From NCBI RefSeq assembly GCF_003086295.3, contig NC_092051.1, positions 64,605,772 to 64,669,771 of the forward strand: 64,000 nucleotides of DNA, read 5' to 3'. Below the pieces are notes generated by a model that worked only from the letters and a program-made list of their open reading frames with translations, was not told the DNA's origin and did no database searches. Position numbers and translations under genes: made by a program. The DNA comes from Arachis hypogaea (Eukaryota; Streptophyta; Magnoliopsida; Fabales; Fabaceae). This document shows positions 22,956 to 34,414 of the stretch, one piece after another (positions within the stretch are counted from its first letter, which is position 1; each line of letters starts with the position of its first letter).

Positions 22956-24903
22956 TTACAAAGGATCTAAATTATCCCCAGTAGTGGCATCCTTGGCTGA
23001 AGGAAGAGGAGCAGTTGCGAGCGGAACAGCATCAACCGTTCCATCGGGATGATTTAAGATCTGCACGTCGGGATCGGACTCTGGCTGGTCAACCTCAGAG
23101 GGGGCGGTAGAGGCTAAAGTAGCTGTAGCTTTACTTTGTGGCACAAGGGGAGGGCTTTCGTCCTTATCATCAGGGGCAGGCACTATCTTGCCGTCGTCCA
23201 CCACATTATCCAAGATGAAGAGAGTCAGGTCGAGCTCAGGGGCAAGAACTCAGACCTGGACCTTTAAATTTTCATAGGCATCCATCACACTATATACCAG
23301 ATGACCCTGGAGCTCGGCATAATTAGCTTGGGCAGAATTAAGCCTCTCCTTAAACTCCAACAGCTCGGCATAAGTGTGGGTATAGCTATCCTTATAGTTT
23401 TTTGCTGTCTCTCCAGCCAGATTTACATCAGCCTCAGCAGCAGTAGCCCGGGACTTCTCCCTCTCCACATCCAGTTCCAACTTTGTCACCTTAGCGTCAA
23501 GCTCATCCTTCAAACCCTTGATTCTATTGAATTTGGACTTGGCATCCATCATAAAGGCTTTAGTTGCATGGACCGGAGAACCCTGGACCGTACAGAACAA
23601 AGCCGCACCCATATGGGCCATCCGAACACTACTGCTAGTAATGAAATCCAAGTGACGAAAGATGGACACGTCATCCATTGGAAGTCGGCCATAAGGAGCA
23701 ATCTGTTCATCAACAAACTCCATGGCGTCAAAATCCTGGGCATCCAAATTATAAAGACCAACAGTCTTTTGCTTTTTCGGAGGAGGACCAGCTGTAGGAG
23801 AAGAGGTAGCACCGGAAGTCGGTTGATCTGGGTCAGAAGGAACCATTCGGACCTGAGGGGTCGGAATAACCTTCCTCGGCCCAGAAGCACCCGAGGTCGG
23901 CTTCTTTGGAGGCAGTTGGGAAGACCCTTCAGCAGGAGCTTTCGCGGATAGTTTCTCTGCAGCTGTCGCCTTCTTTGCCCTACGAAAGGCCTTCATGGAG
24001 TCTTTAGACTTCACCATTTCTGAAAAAGAAACCAACAAAATCAAGCTACAAATAAGAAAGGTATAAAATCGGCAAATAAACAAAAAGGAAAGCTAAAAAT
24101 AAGTCGGCTACTACCTAGTTCAGCACGGAGAAGGGAAGGATCTCCCAGAAACGTTTTCATGTCCAAGTGAGGTGGCTCCCCCCAGTTCTCCTCTAACACA
24201 CCCACCAAGGCTTGTTCTACTTCACTCAGACTCTCCCAGGGATACTTGACTACTACTACATTCTCTTGCTACGATAAAGGAAAGGTGAGTTCATTATTTT
24301 CATCTAAAAAGAAGGGCCAAGCTCCCTCAACAGCTCAGACCTTGAAGTAATAGTTCTTGAGGTCGCGAAAGGACTCGTCATACATCGACAAAACATTCTT
24401 TCCTTGAGTAGCTCGAAAAGAAACCCAAGAGGCTTTCTTCTTAGCTACCCCAGGCTTGGTCAACACGAAAAGGTGTAAAAAGAGAGTTTGGATAGGTCGG
24501 ACACCCAATTCCTGACACAACAGTTGAAAAATCTTTATGAAACCCCATGAGTTTGGATGGAGTTGAGAAGGGGCCACATTACAAGACCACAACAGGTCGG
24601 TCTCAAAAGCGCAAAAAGGGATGGTGATACCCAGCTGACTAAAAAGTAGTCATACGAATAGAAAATGGGACGTTCTCCCTGAGTTAAAGAAGGAAAACAA
24701 ACCCTCTCCTCAGGGTCAGGTGACACCAGTTCATAGTTCTTCTCATGATCCATATTACTACAAATCCTATGAAATCTCCTAAGTCGTACACAATACTTGG
24801 GGTCAGCTACAGTCACACACATAAGAACTATCGAATCCGGCCAATTGGCCATACCAGCAGGAACTTTCGAAGACATCTTGACAATATTTTTTCGGGAAAA
24901 CAT
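22956..24903 (-). pseudogene. Element H: antisense extra ORF with intron (Transposase_28-like)
   Basis: Runs opposite to H pol, a layout known for Tat-lineage elements. Exon 1 (about 24875 down to 24115) encodes MSSKVPAGMANWPD and then LHPNSWGFIKIFQLLCQELG, the hallmark of the plant gypsy-type Transposase_28 family; one extra T near 24646 shifts its frame. An intron of 95 bp (24114 down to 24020) has a gt start (ctag|gtagtag) and a ctttttcag end, and joins the two exons in frame. Exon 2 (24019 down) encodes EMVKSKDSMKAF, a Pro/Ser region, then a coiled coil (KGLKDELDAKVTKLELDVER). A TGA at 23250-23252 interrupts it, but the frame stays open to 22956. Function unknown. Confidence 0.72.
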
Positions 24904-25902
24904 ATGCCAACTATCCCTACAGAAAGAAAAAGAAAAATTGGATTACTACCAAACAACTCGGGCAAATAAGGAAACAACTTGGATAATAAAAGTAAACAAC
25001 AAGTGTCAGATACGGCAGTAAAAGGGAAAACCACAGGACTCACACCAAAGTCCAGAGGCACCATTTGGAGGCAATAGCAAGGCAAGAATTCCGAAAAATA
25101 ACAAAAGCCATCATCATCAAACAGACCATGCAAAAACACAAGAAGCTACAAACCTTTATTTTCTACGAATAAATCATCATCAAAGCTAGAACCTTTCCTA
25201 CCAATAGTTCAACAAAAACCAAAACTTTACACAAAGATAGGGTTGTGTAACCATGAAAAGAAATAGGAACGGTGACAAGCAAAAAGCTCTGCGAAAGTAA
25301 AACTACTAGAAGACAGGGATCACCACAAAGATGCAAACTTTTGCACAAAAACTACGAAAATGAAATGTCAAAGAGAAAGACACAATCTTTTTTTGAAAGG
25401 ATCAGGATTCTCAGGGACAAAATAAGTAAAATTCACATGCAATAGTGAAGACATACAAGAAGGTGACTTTCGAAACATAAAAAGGAAAAGAGAATACCAA
25501 CATGTAGAGGAAGAAGGAAGAAAACGATCAAATCTATGCCAACAAAAATGCTCTCGAGCAAAGAAGATAGAAAGATTGAGGGCGTGTAAGCAAGAAGAAG
25601 GAGCAAAGAGAGAAAAGAAAGGGAGGAAGAAATTGTAAAGTGATTCTTTGAAATTCAAAATAAGAGATGAAAGAGGGAAAAAAGGAAAACGGCGAAGGGA
25701 ATTAATGAGCATTTAACCCTCGCACGTTTCCAAAAAAAGTGCAAACGCGTGCCGCAATTAATAAGAAAAAAGAAAAATGCTTCGCATTCAAGGAGTCCAG
25801 CAGGAGTTATACAGAGATCAACTAAAAGTCAAAATGCTCGAGCCCGACTTCCTCAAAGGATCGAAGTCTAAAAGACACAACCTTAAAAGTAAAGATCGAG
25901 CC
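24904..25902. other. Element H: region between antisense ORF and PPT
   Basis: No gene I can support. A-rich on the plus strand. Probably includes the promoter and 5' UTR of the antisense ORF, but I see no clear TATA box. Confidence 0.5.
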
Positions 25903-26105
25903 TAAGCAGGGGCACTGTTCATATCCAAGGTCGAGCTACGCGACCTCGGCTGACTCCAGACAGGAACATCCGACCTCTTAAGGTCGGATCGCCACCGACC
26001 TCTTCAAAAAGGGCTTGGCCAAATCGCTATAGAGGCCCAATTAGGCCCAAACAGAGAGGCACAGCCAACTCCAAAGGCGATTAGCCTAAAAGATAAGATG
26101 ACTTC
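25903..26105 (+). mobile_element. Element H: PPT and start of 3' LTR, cut by element A
   Basis: taagcaggggcac (25903-25915) is a Tat-type PPT, and the LTR starts TGTTCATATCC at 25916. Only 190 bp remain: a cluster of cgacctc/aggtcgg inverted words at 25940-26010, then the A LTR begins at 26106. Confidence 0.7.
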
Positions 26106-27645
26106 TGGTGCACGAATTGTGAATCACACTTTTCACAACTCGTACCACTAACCATCAAGTACACTGGGTCGTCCATGTAATACCTTACGTGAGTAAGGGT
26201 CGATCCCACGAAGATTGTTGGTTTGAAGCAATCTATGGTTATCTTGTAAATCTTAGTCAGGAAATCAATTATAATTATCAGTATGAATTGCGAAGAATAA
26301 AAGAGCATGAATTAAATACTTGTTCTGCAGTAATGGAGAATATGTTAGAGTTTCGGAGATGCTTTGTCTTCTGAATCTCTGCTTTCTCCCTGTCTTCTTC
26401 TTCACGTACGCAAGGTTCCTCCTATGGCAAGCTGTGTGTTGGTGGATCACCGTTGTCAATGGCTACCATCTGTCCTCTCAGTGAAAAAGGTCCAGGTGCG
26501 CTGTCACCGCATGGCTAATCATCTGTCGGTTCCCACTTATGCTGGAATAGGATCCATTGATCCTTTTGCGTCTGTCACTACGCCCAGCGCTTGTGAGTTT
26601 GAAGCTCGTCACAGTCATTCAATCCCTGAATCCTACTCGGAATACCACAGACAAGATTTAGACTTTCCGGATTCTCAAGAATGCTGCCAATGGATTCTAG
26701 CTTATACCACGAAGATTCTGATTAAGGAATCCAAGAGATATTCATTCAATCGAATGTAGAGCAGAGGTGGTTGTTAGACACGCATTCATAGTTTGAGGAT
26801 GATGATGAGTGTCATGGACCATCACATCCATCATATTGAAGTGCGAATAAACATCTTAGATAGAAACAAGCGTGTTTGAATAGAAAACAGAAATAGTTGC
26901 ATTAATTCATAGAAACACAGCAGAGCTCCTCACCCCCAACAATGGAGTTCAGAGACTCATGCCGTCCAAGAGTACAAAGTTCAGATCTAAAATGTCATGA
27001 GGTGCAAAATAAATCTCTAAATGTTGTTTAAATACTAAACTAGTAACCTAGGTTTACAGAAAATGAATAAACTAAGATAATTGGTGCAGAAATCTACTTC
27101 TGAGGCCCACTTGGTGTGTGCTGGGGCTGAGACTTAAGCTTCTCACGTGCCTAGGCTGTTTCTGGAGTTGAACGCCAGGTTGTAACCTGTTTCTGGTATT
27201 CAACTCCCATTTGTAACCTATTTCTGGCGCTGAATGCCAGACTGCAACATGGAACTGGCGTTGAACGCCAGTTTACGTCATCTATCCTTGAGCAAAGTAT
27301 GGACTATTATATATTTCTGGAAATCCCTGGATGTCTACTTTCCAACGCAATTGGAAGCGCGCCAATTAGACATCTGTAGCTCCAGAAAATTCATTTTGAG
27401 TGCAGAGAGGTCAGAATCCAACAGCATCAGCAGTCCTTTTTTAAGCCTGAATCAGATTTTTGCTCAGCTCCCTCAATTTCAGCCAGAAAATACCTAAAAT
27501 TACAAAAAAACACACAAACTCATAGTAAAGTCCAGAAATATGATTTTTATTTAAAAAATAATAAAAATATAATAAAAACTAACTAAATCATACTAAAAAC
27601 ATACTAAAAACAATGCCAAAAAGTGTATAAATTATCCGCTCATCA
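26106..27645 (-). mobile_element. Element A: 3' LTR
   Basis: 1,540 bp, on the plus strand tggtgcacgaattg…ccgctcatca. It adjoins a PPT on its right, so the element reads leftwards. Contains U5 stem-loops (near 26150-26205, second one decayed) and a palindrome array at 27163-27272 (ctggcgttgaacgccag). The 5 bases on its left are acttc; the matching duplication is not found at the other end because the 5' part of A is gone. Confidence 0.85.
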
Positions 27646-27683
27646 CAACACCAAACTTAAATTGTTGCTTGTCCCCAAGCAAC
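27646..27683 (-). promoter_or_regulatory. Element A: PPT with adjacent stem-loop
   Basis: On the minus strand: an 8-bp perfect stem GTTGCTTG/CAAGCAAC with loop GGGA (27664-27683), then atttaagtttggtgttg abutting the LTR. Confidence 0.8.
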
Positions 27684-28379
27684 TGAAAAGCACATAGGAT
27701 AAAAAGAAGAGAATATACAATGAATTCCAAAAACATCTGTGAAGATCAGTATTAATTAGATGAGCGGGGCTATTAGCATTTTGCTTCTGAACAGTTTTGA
27801 CATCTCACTTTATCCTTTGAAGTTCAGAATGATTGGTATCTATAGGAACTCAGAATTCAGATAGTGTTATTGATTCTCCTAGTTCAGTATGTTGATTCTT
27901 GAACACAGCTACTTTATGAGTCTTGGCCGTGGCCCTAAGCACTCTGTTTTCCAGTATTACCACCGAATACATACATGCCACAGACACATAACTGGGTGAA
28001 CCTTTTCAGATTGTGACTCAGCTTTGCTAAAGTCCCCAATTAGAGGTGTCCAGGGTTCTTAAGAACACTCTGTTTTTGCTTTGGACCTCGACTTTAACCG
28101 CTCAGTCTCAAGTTTTCACTTGACACCTTCACGCCACAAGCACATGGTTAGGGACAGCTTGGTTTAGCCGCTTAGGCCAGGATTTTATTCCTTTAGGCCC
28201 TCCTATCCACTGATGCTCAAAGCCTTGGATCATTTTTATTACCCTTGCTTTTTGGTTTTAAGGGCTATTGTCTTTTTGCTCTTGCCTTTTGGTTTGAAGA
28301 GCTTTTGGCTTTTTCTGCTTGCTTTTTCTTTTTCTTGCTTTCTTTTTTTTTCGCATTTTTTTTCTGCAAGCTTTGTTCT
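27684..28379 (-). other. Element A: 3' untranslated region, part 1
   Basis: No gene. Contains the box cagtattaccacc…atacat…gccacagacaca (27953-27995) that is also found in B (42106), D (59141, plus strand) and, changed, in K. Interrupted at 28379 by solo LTR S3. Confidence 0.65.
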
Positions 28380-29920
28380 TGGTGCACGAATTGTGAATCA
28401 CGCTTTTCACAACGCGTACCACTAACCAGCAAGTGCACTGGGTCGTCCAAGTAATACCTCACGTGAGTAAGGGTCGAATCCCACGGAGATTGTTGGTTTG
28501 AAGCAATCTATGGTTATCTTGTAAATCTTAGTCAGGAAGTCAATTATGTTTATCAGTTGAATTGCGAATAACCAAGAGAGCATAAATTAAAGGTTACTTG
28601 TTGTGCAGTAATGAAGAATATGTTGGAGTTTTGGAGATGCTTTGTCTTCTGAATCTCTGCTTTCCTCTGTCTTCTGATTCACGCACGCACGTCCTCCTAT
28701 GGCAAGCTGTGTGTTGGTGGATCAATGTTGTCAATGGCTACCTTCCATCCTTCCAGTGAAAACTACGCTCACGCGCTCTGTCACAGCACGGCTAATCACC
28801 GGTTGGTTCTCGATCCGGTTGGAATAGGATTTACTATCCTTTTGCGTCTGTCACTAACGCCCGGCCTTCAAGAGTTTGAAGCTCGTCACAGTCATTCAAT
28901 CCTTGAATCCTACTCGGAATACCACAGACAAGGTTTAGACTTTCCGGATTCTCATGAATGCTGCCATCGGTTCTAGCTTATACCACGGAGATTCTGATTA
29001 AGGAATCTAAGAGATACTCATTCAATCGTATATAGAACGGAGGTGGTTGTCAGGCACACGTTCATGATTTGAGGAAGGTGATGAGTGTCACAGCTCATCA
29101 CCTCCATCACAGTTAAGCGCGAATGAACATCTTAGATAGGAACAAGCGTGTTTGAATGGAAAACAGAAATACTTGCATTAATTCATCGAGACACAGCAGA
29201 GCTCCTCACCCCCAACAATGGGGTTTAGAGACTCATGCCGACAGAGAATACAAAGTTTAGATCTAAAATGTCATGAGATACAAAATAAGTCTCTAAAAGT
29301 TGTTTAAATACTAAACTAGTAGCCTAGGGTTACAAAATATGAGTGGACTATGATGGATGATGCAGAGATCCACTTCTGGGGCCCACTTGGTGTGTGCTGG
29401 GGCTGAGATTTAAGTGAGTCACGTGCAGAGGCCATTTGTGGAGTTGAACGCCAGTTTTTGTGCCAGTTTGGGCGTTCAACTCCAGATTTTGATCCTTTTC
29501 TGGCGCTGGACGCCAGAATTGGGCAGAGAACTGGCGTTGAACGCCAGTTTACGTCGTCTATCCTTGTGCAAAGTATGGACTATTATATATTGCTGGAAAG
29601 CCCTGGATGTCTACTTTCCAATGCAATTGGAAGCATGCCATTTCGAGTTCTGTAGCTCCAGAAAATCCACTTTGAGTGCAGGTAGGTCAGAATCCAACAG
29701 CATCAGCAGTACTTTTTCAGCCTGAATCAGATTTTTGCTCAGCTCCTTCAATTTCAGCCAGAAAAATACCTGAAATTACAGAAAAATACACAACTCATAG
29801 TAAAGTCCAGAAATATGAATTTTTCATAAAAACTAATAGAAATAGACTAACAACTAACTAAAACATACTTAAAACTATATGAAATTATCCCCAAAAAGCG
29901 TATAAAATATCCGCTCATCA
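28380..29920 (-). mobile_element. Solo LTR S3 with TSD gttct
   Basis: 1,541 bp, plus-strand ends tggtgcacg and ccgctcatca, flanked by gttct at 28375-28379 and 29921-29925. No PPT or PBS at either side. Removal restores the A 3' region that in B reads ttgttcttcactgctttttcttgc. Palindrome array at 29446-29552. Confidence 0.9.
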
Positions 29921-29925
29921 GTTCT

Positions 29926-30334
29926 TCCCTACTTTTTCTTGCTTCAAGAATCATTTTTATAATTTTTCAGATTATCAAATAACATTTCTCCTTTTTCATC
30001 ATTCTTTCAAGATCCAACATTTTTAACATTCATAAACAATAAATTCAAAAGACATATGCACTGTTCAAGCATTCATTCAGAAAACAAAAAAGTATTGCCA
30101 CCACATCAAAATAATTAAACTATTTTAAAATTTGAAATTAATGTACTTCTTTTTTTTTCAGAAAACAATTTTCATTTAAGAAAAGTGATGGATTCATAGG
30201 ACATTCATATCTTTAAGACATAGACACTTAGATACTAGTGATCATATAGTAAAGACACAAACATAATTAAACATGAAGCATAGTAAACGAAAAACAGGAA
30301 AATAAGAACAAGGAGATTAAGGAATGGGTCCACC
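29926..30334 (-). other. Element A: 3' untranslated region, part 2
   Basis: Continuation of the A 3' region after S3, AT-rich, equivalent to 58390-58800 in D. No gene. Confidence 0.6.
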
Positions 30335-30567
30335 TTAATGAGGGTGGTATCTTCCTCTTCTTGAAGAACCAATGGTGCTCTTAAGCTCCTCTATGTTTCT
30401 TACTTATCTTTGTTGCTCCTCCCTCATAGCTCTTTGATCTGCAGTCAAATGCTCTACCACTGAACTATGGACCCTTGAGATGAACCTCTCCATCTCTCAT
30501 GACTTGAAGGTGGAAGCAACTGCCTTCCTTTTCCTCTTTCTAGAGGTCTCTCCGGCCTAGGTGCCAT
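30335..30567 (-). pseudogene. Element A: extra ORF collapsed by deletion
   Basis: ATG at 30567 starts as in D (MAP…), runs to the equivalent of MERFIS (about 30480), then jumps to the last part (MREEQQR…IEELK, about 30430-30337). Compared with the D copy at 57237-58389, over 900 bp in the middle are gone. In their place sits a 42-base piece matching a plant tRNA-Cys 5' end (30433-30474). The protein cannot be functional. Confidence 0.75.
30433..30474 (-). pseudogene. tRNA-Cys(GCA) 5' fragment inserted in the extra ORF
   Basis: On the minus strand this reads gggtccatagttcagtgg then tagagcatttgactgcagatcaaa: acceptor 5' strand, D arm (GTTC…GAGC) and the whole anticodon arm (TTTGA-CTGCAGA-TCAAA, anticodon GCA). 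Variable loop, T arm and 3' acceptor strand are absent, so it is not a working gene. Its two ends share short identities with the surrounding ORF (tctcaagggt; gatcaaag). Confidence 0.75.
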
Positions 30568-31106
30568 AAATGGTTATGGAAAAACAAAAAGCAACGCTTT
30601 TTTTCCACACCAAACTTAAAAGGTTTGCTCGTCCTCGAGCACAAGAAGATAGAAGGGAGTAGAAGGAGAAGTGTGAATGGGTGGGTATGGGAGGGAAATG
30701 GTTTGAATTGGAATGGTGAGGTAGGTGGGGATCCTGTGGGGTCCACAAATCAAGTGGGGTCAAGGACTTAACAACCCTGCTCCAATTAGGCATGTAAAAC
30801 GCCCTTGCTGTGCAATCCTGGCATTTAACGCCAGACTGCTGCTTGTTTCTGGCGTTAAACGCCCAAATGTAGCCTGTTTCTGGCGTTTAACGCCAGGCAG
30901 ATGCTTGTTTCTAGCGTTAAACGCCAGCTTGGTGCTTGTTTCTGGCGTTTAAATGCTAGACTGCTCTCCTCCAGGGTGTGCTGTTTTCAATGCTGTTTTT
31001 CATTCTGTTTTTGATTTTTCAGTAGTTTTTGTGACTTCACATGATCATCAACTTAATAAATCACGAAATAACAAAAAGAAAATAAAATAGATATGATTAA
31101 ATAGCA
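30568..31106 (-). other. Element A: pol-to-extra-ORF spacer with palindrome array
   Basis: No gene. A PPT-like word and stem-loop TGCTCG-AGGA-CGAGCA occur at 30611-30641, upstream of the extra-ORF ATG. Array of ctggcgttaaacgcc-type palindromes at 30826-30958, units about 35 bp apart. Confidence 0.7.
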
Positions 31107-31152
31107 TTGGGTTGCCTCCCAACAAGCGCTTCTTTAATGTCAATAGCTTGAC
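31107..31152 (-). other. Element A: post-pol double stem-loop module
   Basis: Minus strand: GTCA-AGCTAT-TGAC, then cattaaagaagcgcttg, then TTGGG-AGGCAA-CCCAA (stem 31107-31111 with 31118-31122). Same order as in I, K and B. IN of A is deleted, but this module is retained. Confidence 0.7.
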
Positions 31153-31827
31153 AGTGAGCTCTCATGGAGCCTTACAGATAATCAGAGCAAGGTTGGAACC
31201 TCCCAACACCAAACTTAGAGTTTGGTTGTGGACTCCCAACACCAAACTTAGAGTTTGAATGTGGGGGTTTTGTTTCACTCTGTATTGAGAGAAGCTTTTC
31301 ATGCTTCCTCTCCATGGTTACAGAAGGAGAACCTTGTGTCTTATAGTTTGCAATGTCTGCAAACCACAGAGCTTCCTGAATAGCAAATAATTGCTCATCC
31401 GCAAAAGGTTTCAGAGATCTCAGTAGGAGGGAGGTATGCTCCTACTACTGGTTCTATCCGGGACAGGTGATCAGCTACTTGATTCTCTGTCCCTTTTTTG
31501 TCTCTTATTTCTATATCAAACTCTTGCAGAAACAACACCTATCTTATGAGCCTGGGCTTTGAATCTTACTTTGTGAGTAGATATTTAAGAGCAGCATGGT
31601 CAGTGTACACAATCACTTTTGATCCTACTAAGTATGATCTAAACTTGTCAATGGCATAAACCACTGCAAGCAGCTCTTTTTCTGTGGTTGTGTAATTTTT
31701 CTGGGCATCATTTAAAATGCGGCTAGCATAATGAATGACATGCAGAAGCATGTTATGCCTCTGTCCCAGTACTTCACCAATGGCATGGACACTGGCATCA
31801 CACATTAGTTCAAATGGTAATGTCCAG
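31153..31827 (-). pseudogene. Element A: RNase H part of pol, with IN deleted
   Basis: Reads leftwards: [20 protein letters not shown] (first RNase H Asp), then [20 protein letters not shown] (Glu) and VYTDHAALKYLL (Asp), with a frame break near 31566. The end of RNase H extends to about 31430. After it there is no integrase: within a few hundred bases the sequence becomes the spacer next to the post-pol module (31107-31152). The N-terminal side continues across the K insertion at 38687. Confidence 0.8.
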
Positions 31828-34377
31828 TGATGGGAAAATTTGTGGAAAAACGAATTTCCAAAACACCCAAATCTAACCGGCAAGTATACCGGGTCGCATC
31901 AAGTAGTAAAACTCACGTGAGTGAGGCCGATCCCACGAGGATTGATGGATCAAGCAACTTTAGTGGGTGATTAGTTTAGTCAAGCTAACATTGAGTGATT
32001 TGAGTGACAATTGAAGCCAACAGAATGTAAATTTGCAGGAATTATAAAGTGTAGAAAGTAAAATTGCAAGTAACTTAAAGAGCAAGAAATGTAAATTGCA
32101 AGAATCTTAAATTGCAAGAAAAGTAAAATTGCATTAAATGTAAAGGGAAGTGGGTGCTGGAAATTAAAAGAAAGCAGTAGATCAAGTAACTGGAAAGTTA
32201 AATTGCAAGAAGAATAAAAGGAATTAGGATTTGGGATGCACAATTAAACAAGGAAATATGTAGAGCAATAAATCCGAGGAAGTGATAAAATGCAATAGAT
32301 CTCAACAGAGAAGGAAAATTGCTTAAAGAAGCAAAACAGAAATATAACTCAATTGCAAAATCTAAATGAGAGGTTGAAGATCTCAAGGGTTGGAAGAGAC
32401 TAGAAAACAAGTCTAGATCTCAAATCCTTCCTTGATCCAACAAGAACAATTGCAAATTGAAAATGGAAAAGTAAATTGCAAAAGAAAAGAGAGCTTGAAG
32501 CAGTAGACAGAATTGAAATTTAAATTCTACAATTATGCAGAAAGCAAACAAAAGATCTCAAGGTAACCAACAGAGAAATTAAAATGAAAACTCCAGATCT
32601 CAGGACCCAAGAGACTAGATAACCAAGTTTAGATCTCAACGCCTTCCTAGATCCAAATTCAGAATTCAATTGCAAGAAAAGTAAAGATCAAGCAGTAGAA
32701 GAAAGGAATTCAAATATTGGTTTCTCAAAAAGTGCAGTAAATAAAACAGAGAGATCTCAGGGTGAGATTGAAATAGAATTCCTTCAATTCTCCAACACCC
32801 AAGATTCAAACAAAGAGTAAATGAAATTGAAAATAAGAAAACGAAGAGGAAGAGAAATTCAATTCTCCTTCCCCAAGACTCAAAATCTCAAATTAACTCC
32901 TAACCAAAAGCTCTCCCAAAATCGCTTAGTAAAAACTAAAACGGAAAAGCTCCCCAAAAACTTAAATTCTAAGCTATTTATACACTCTCTTCAAATGATC
33001 TTCAAGCCTTGAATTGGGCCTTTGCTCTTGATGGAATTGGGCTGACAAAAGCCTCTGTTGATTGCACTTGGAGTTGGAGAGAGACCCATTGTGAATCAGG
33101 ACATAAAGCACAAAAGCTTGAGTCAAAGTTTGAGACAAACTTTTGCTCAAGCTTTTTATATCAGCCCCCCCCCTTTTGCTGATATCCACGTTTGAGCTAA
33201 AGTTTGAGGTCAAACTTTTAGCCAAACGTGGATCCCCTTGTGTGCATGTGTGGGGTGCTACTTTGTCCTCTTGTCAACGTTGCCAATTTCATGCCAACTA
33301 TAGACTATTATATATGGTTGGAAAGCTCTGAATGTCAGCTTTCTAACCCAATTGAATTCACCCCAATTGGACATCTACAACTCACGTTATGCCCCTTTGA
33401 AGAGGACAGGGTCGCTGGCTTTGGTGTGCAGCGTTTGAGGTAAAGTTTGCCTCAAATGTGGTCGAAAACGCCAGTTCTGGAGACTCAAACGTATTGTCCA
33501 CCCCATACTATTATATATTGCTGGAAAGCCCTGAATGTCTACTTTCCAATGCCGTTGGAAGTGCATCATTTGGAGCTCTACAGCTCGAGTTATACTCCGT
33601 CGAAGGTGCAGAGGTCAGTTGGCCTCACTGCAGGTTGCCACCATGTTCGTTTATGCTCATTGCGGGGCTGTTTTCTCCCTCAATTTTAGTGTCCACCATG
33701 CAGTGCCATATATGCTTGGAAAGCTCTCGATTCCTACCTTCCATTGCTTTTTGAATCACCTCATTTGGAGGTCTGTAGCTCAAGTTATTCTTGTTGGAAG
33801 TATACCCCTTCAGGCTGTTGCGGTGTGTGGCGCCAACGTTTGCCAAAAAGCTTGAGGCAAATGTTGGCGCAAGCTTTTCTCCTCCAGGGTGTAGGTTTTG
33901 TGATGCCAACGTTTGCCAAAAAGTTTGAGGCAAACGTTGGCTCAAGCTTTTTTTCCAAAAGTTTGAGCTGAAGTTTGAGGCAAACTTTGGCTCAAGCTTT
34001 TTTCCTCTGGGGTGTTTTCAATTCTTCCAAAAGTTTGAACGAAAGTTTGAGGCAAACTTTGGCTCAAGCTTTTTGTTCTCTCTTGCTCCTAGCCATTCCT
34101 TCTTTCTTCAACCTTCTTCAAAACTCTTTTCACCTATCATCAATCAACCAACACATCAAAGCTATGCTCAAAATCATGAGTTTGTTATTCTTTCATAATA
34201 TATGACAATTATAGCATAAAAACTCATGAAATTGCATTAATTCATCCATGGTTGATTGAATCAAAGGAAACATGGAAATCTACCCAATTGGCTTGCTTAT
34301 GGCTCAAGAAAGTGCATAAAACCTATTGAAAACAAAGGAAAAAGCATAGAAAAGCATGACATGATGGCATGTCATCA
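31828..34377 (-). repeat. Element K: 3' LTR (full length, 2,550 bp)
   Basis: Plus-strand ends tgatgggaaaattt and ggcatgtcatca. Contains U5 stem-loops (31877-31892 and 31912-31925), a minus-strand TATA box tataaatag at 32974-32982, and an array of inverted repeats, best at 33905-33935 (CCAACGTTTGCC … GGCAAACGTTGG, 12-bp arms) and 33833-33872. Many open frames in it are chance. Confidence 0.9.
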
Positions 34378-34414
34378 CAACACCAAACTTAAACCTTGCT
34401 TGTCCCCAAGCAAG
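34378..34414 (-). promoter_or_regulatory. Element K: PPT with adjacent stem-loop
   Basis: Minus strand: CTTGCTTG-GGGA-CAAGCAAG (8-bp perfect stem, 34395-34414), then gtttaagtttggtgttg abutting the LTR at 34377. Confidence 0.8.

Noticed and set aside
26106..29920. 26106 LTR and 28380 LTR as the two LTRs of one short element
   Set aside because: They are in the same orientation but 28380-29920 has its own TSD gttct and no PBS; the sequence between them is a 3' region starting with a PPT.
30433..30474. Functional tRNA-Cys gene
   Set aside because: Only the 5' part to the anticodon arm is present; T arm and 3' acceptor strand are missing.
30826..30958. CRISPR-like array of spaced repeats
   Set aside because: Eukaryotic retroelement context; units vary, are palindromic, and the spacers are themselves similar.
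31980..32410. Minus-strand frames inside the K LTR, repeated at 37272-37702
   Set aside because: Identical because both lie in the two LTRs; low-complexity LTR sequence without a domain.
33143..34205. Several plus-strand frames across the K inverted-repeat array
   Set aside because: Frames follow the repeated cgtttgcc/ggcaaacg words; antisense to the element and without domain.
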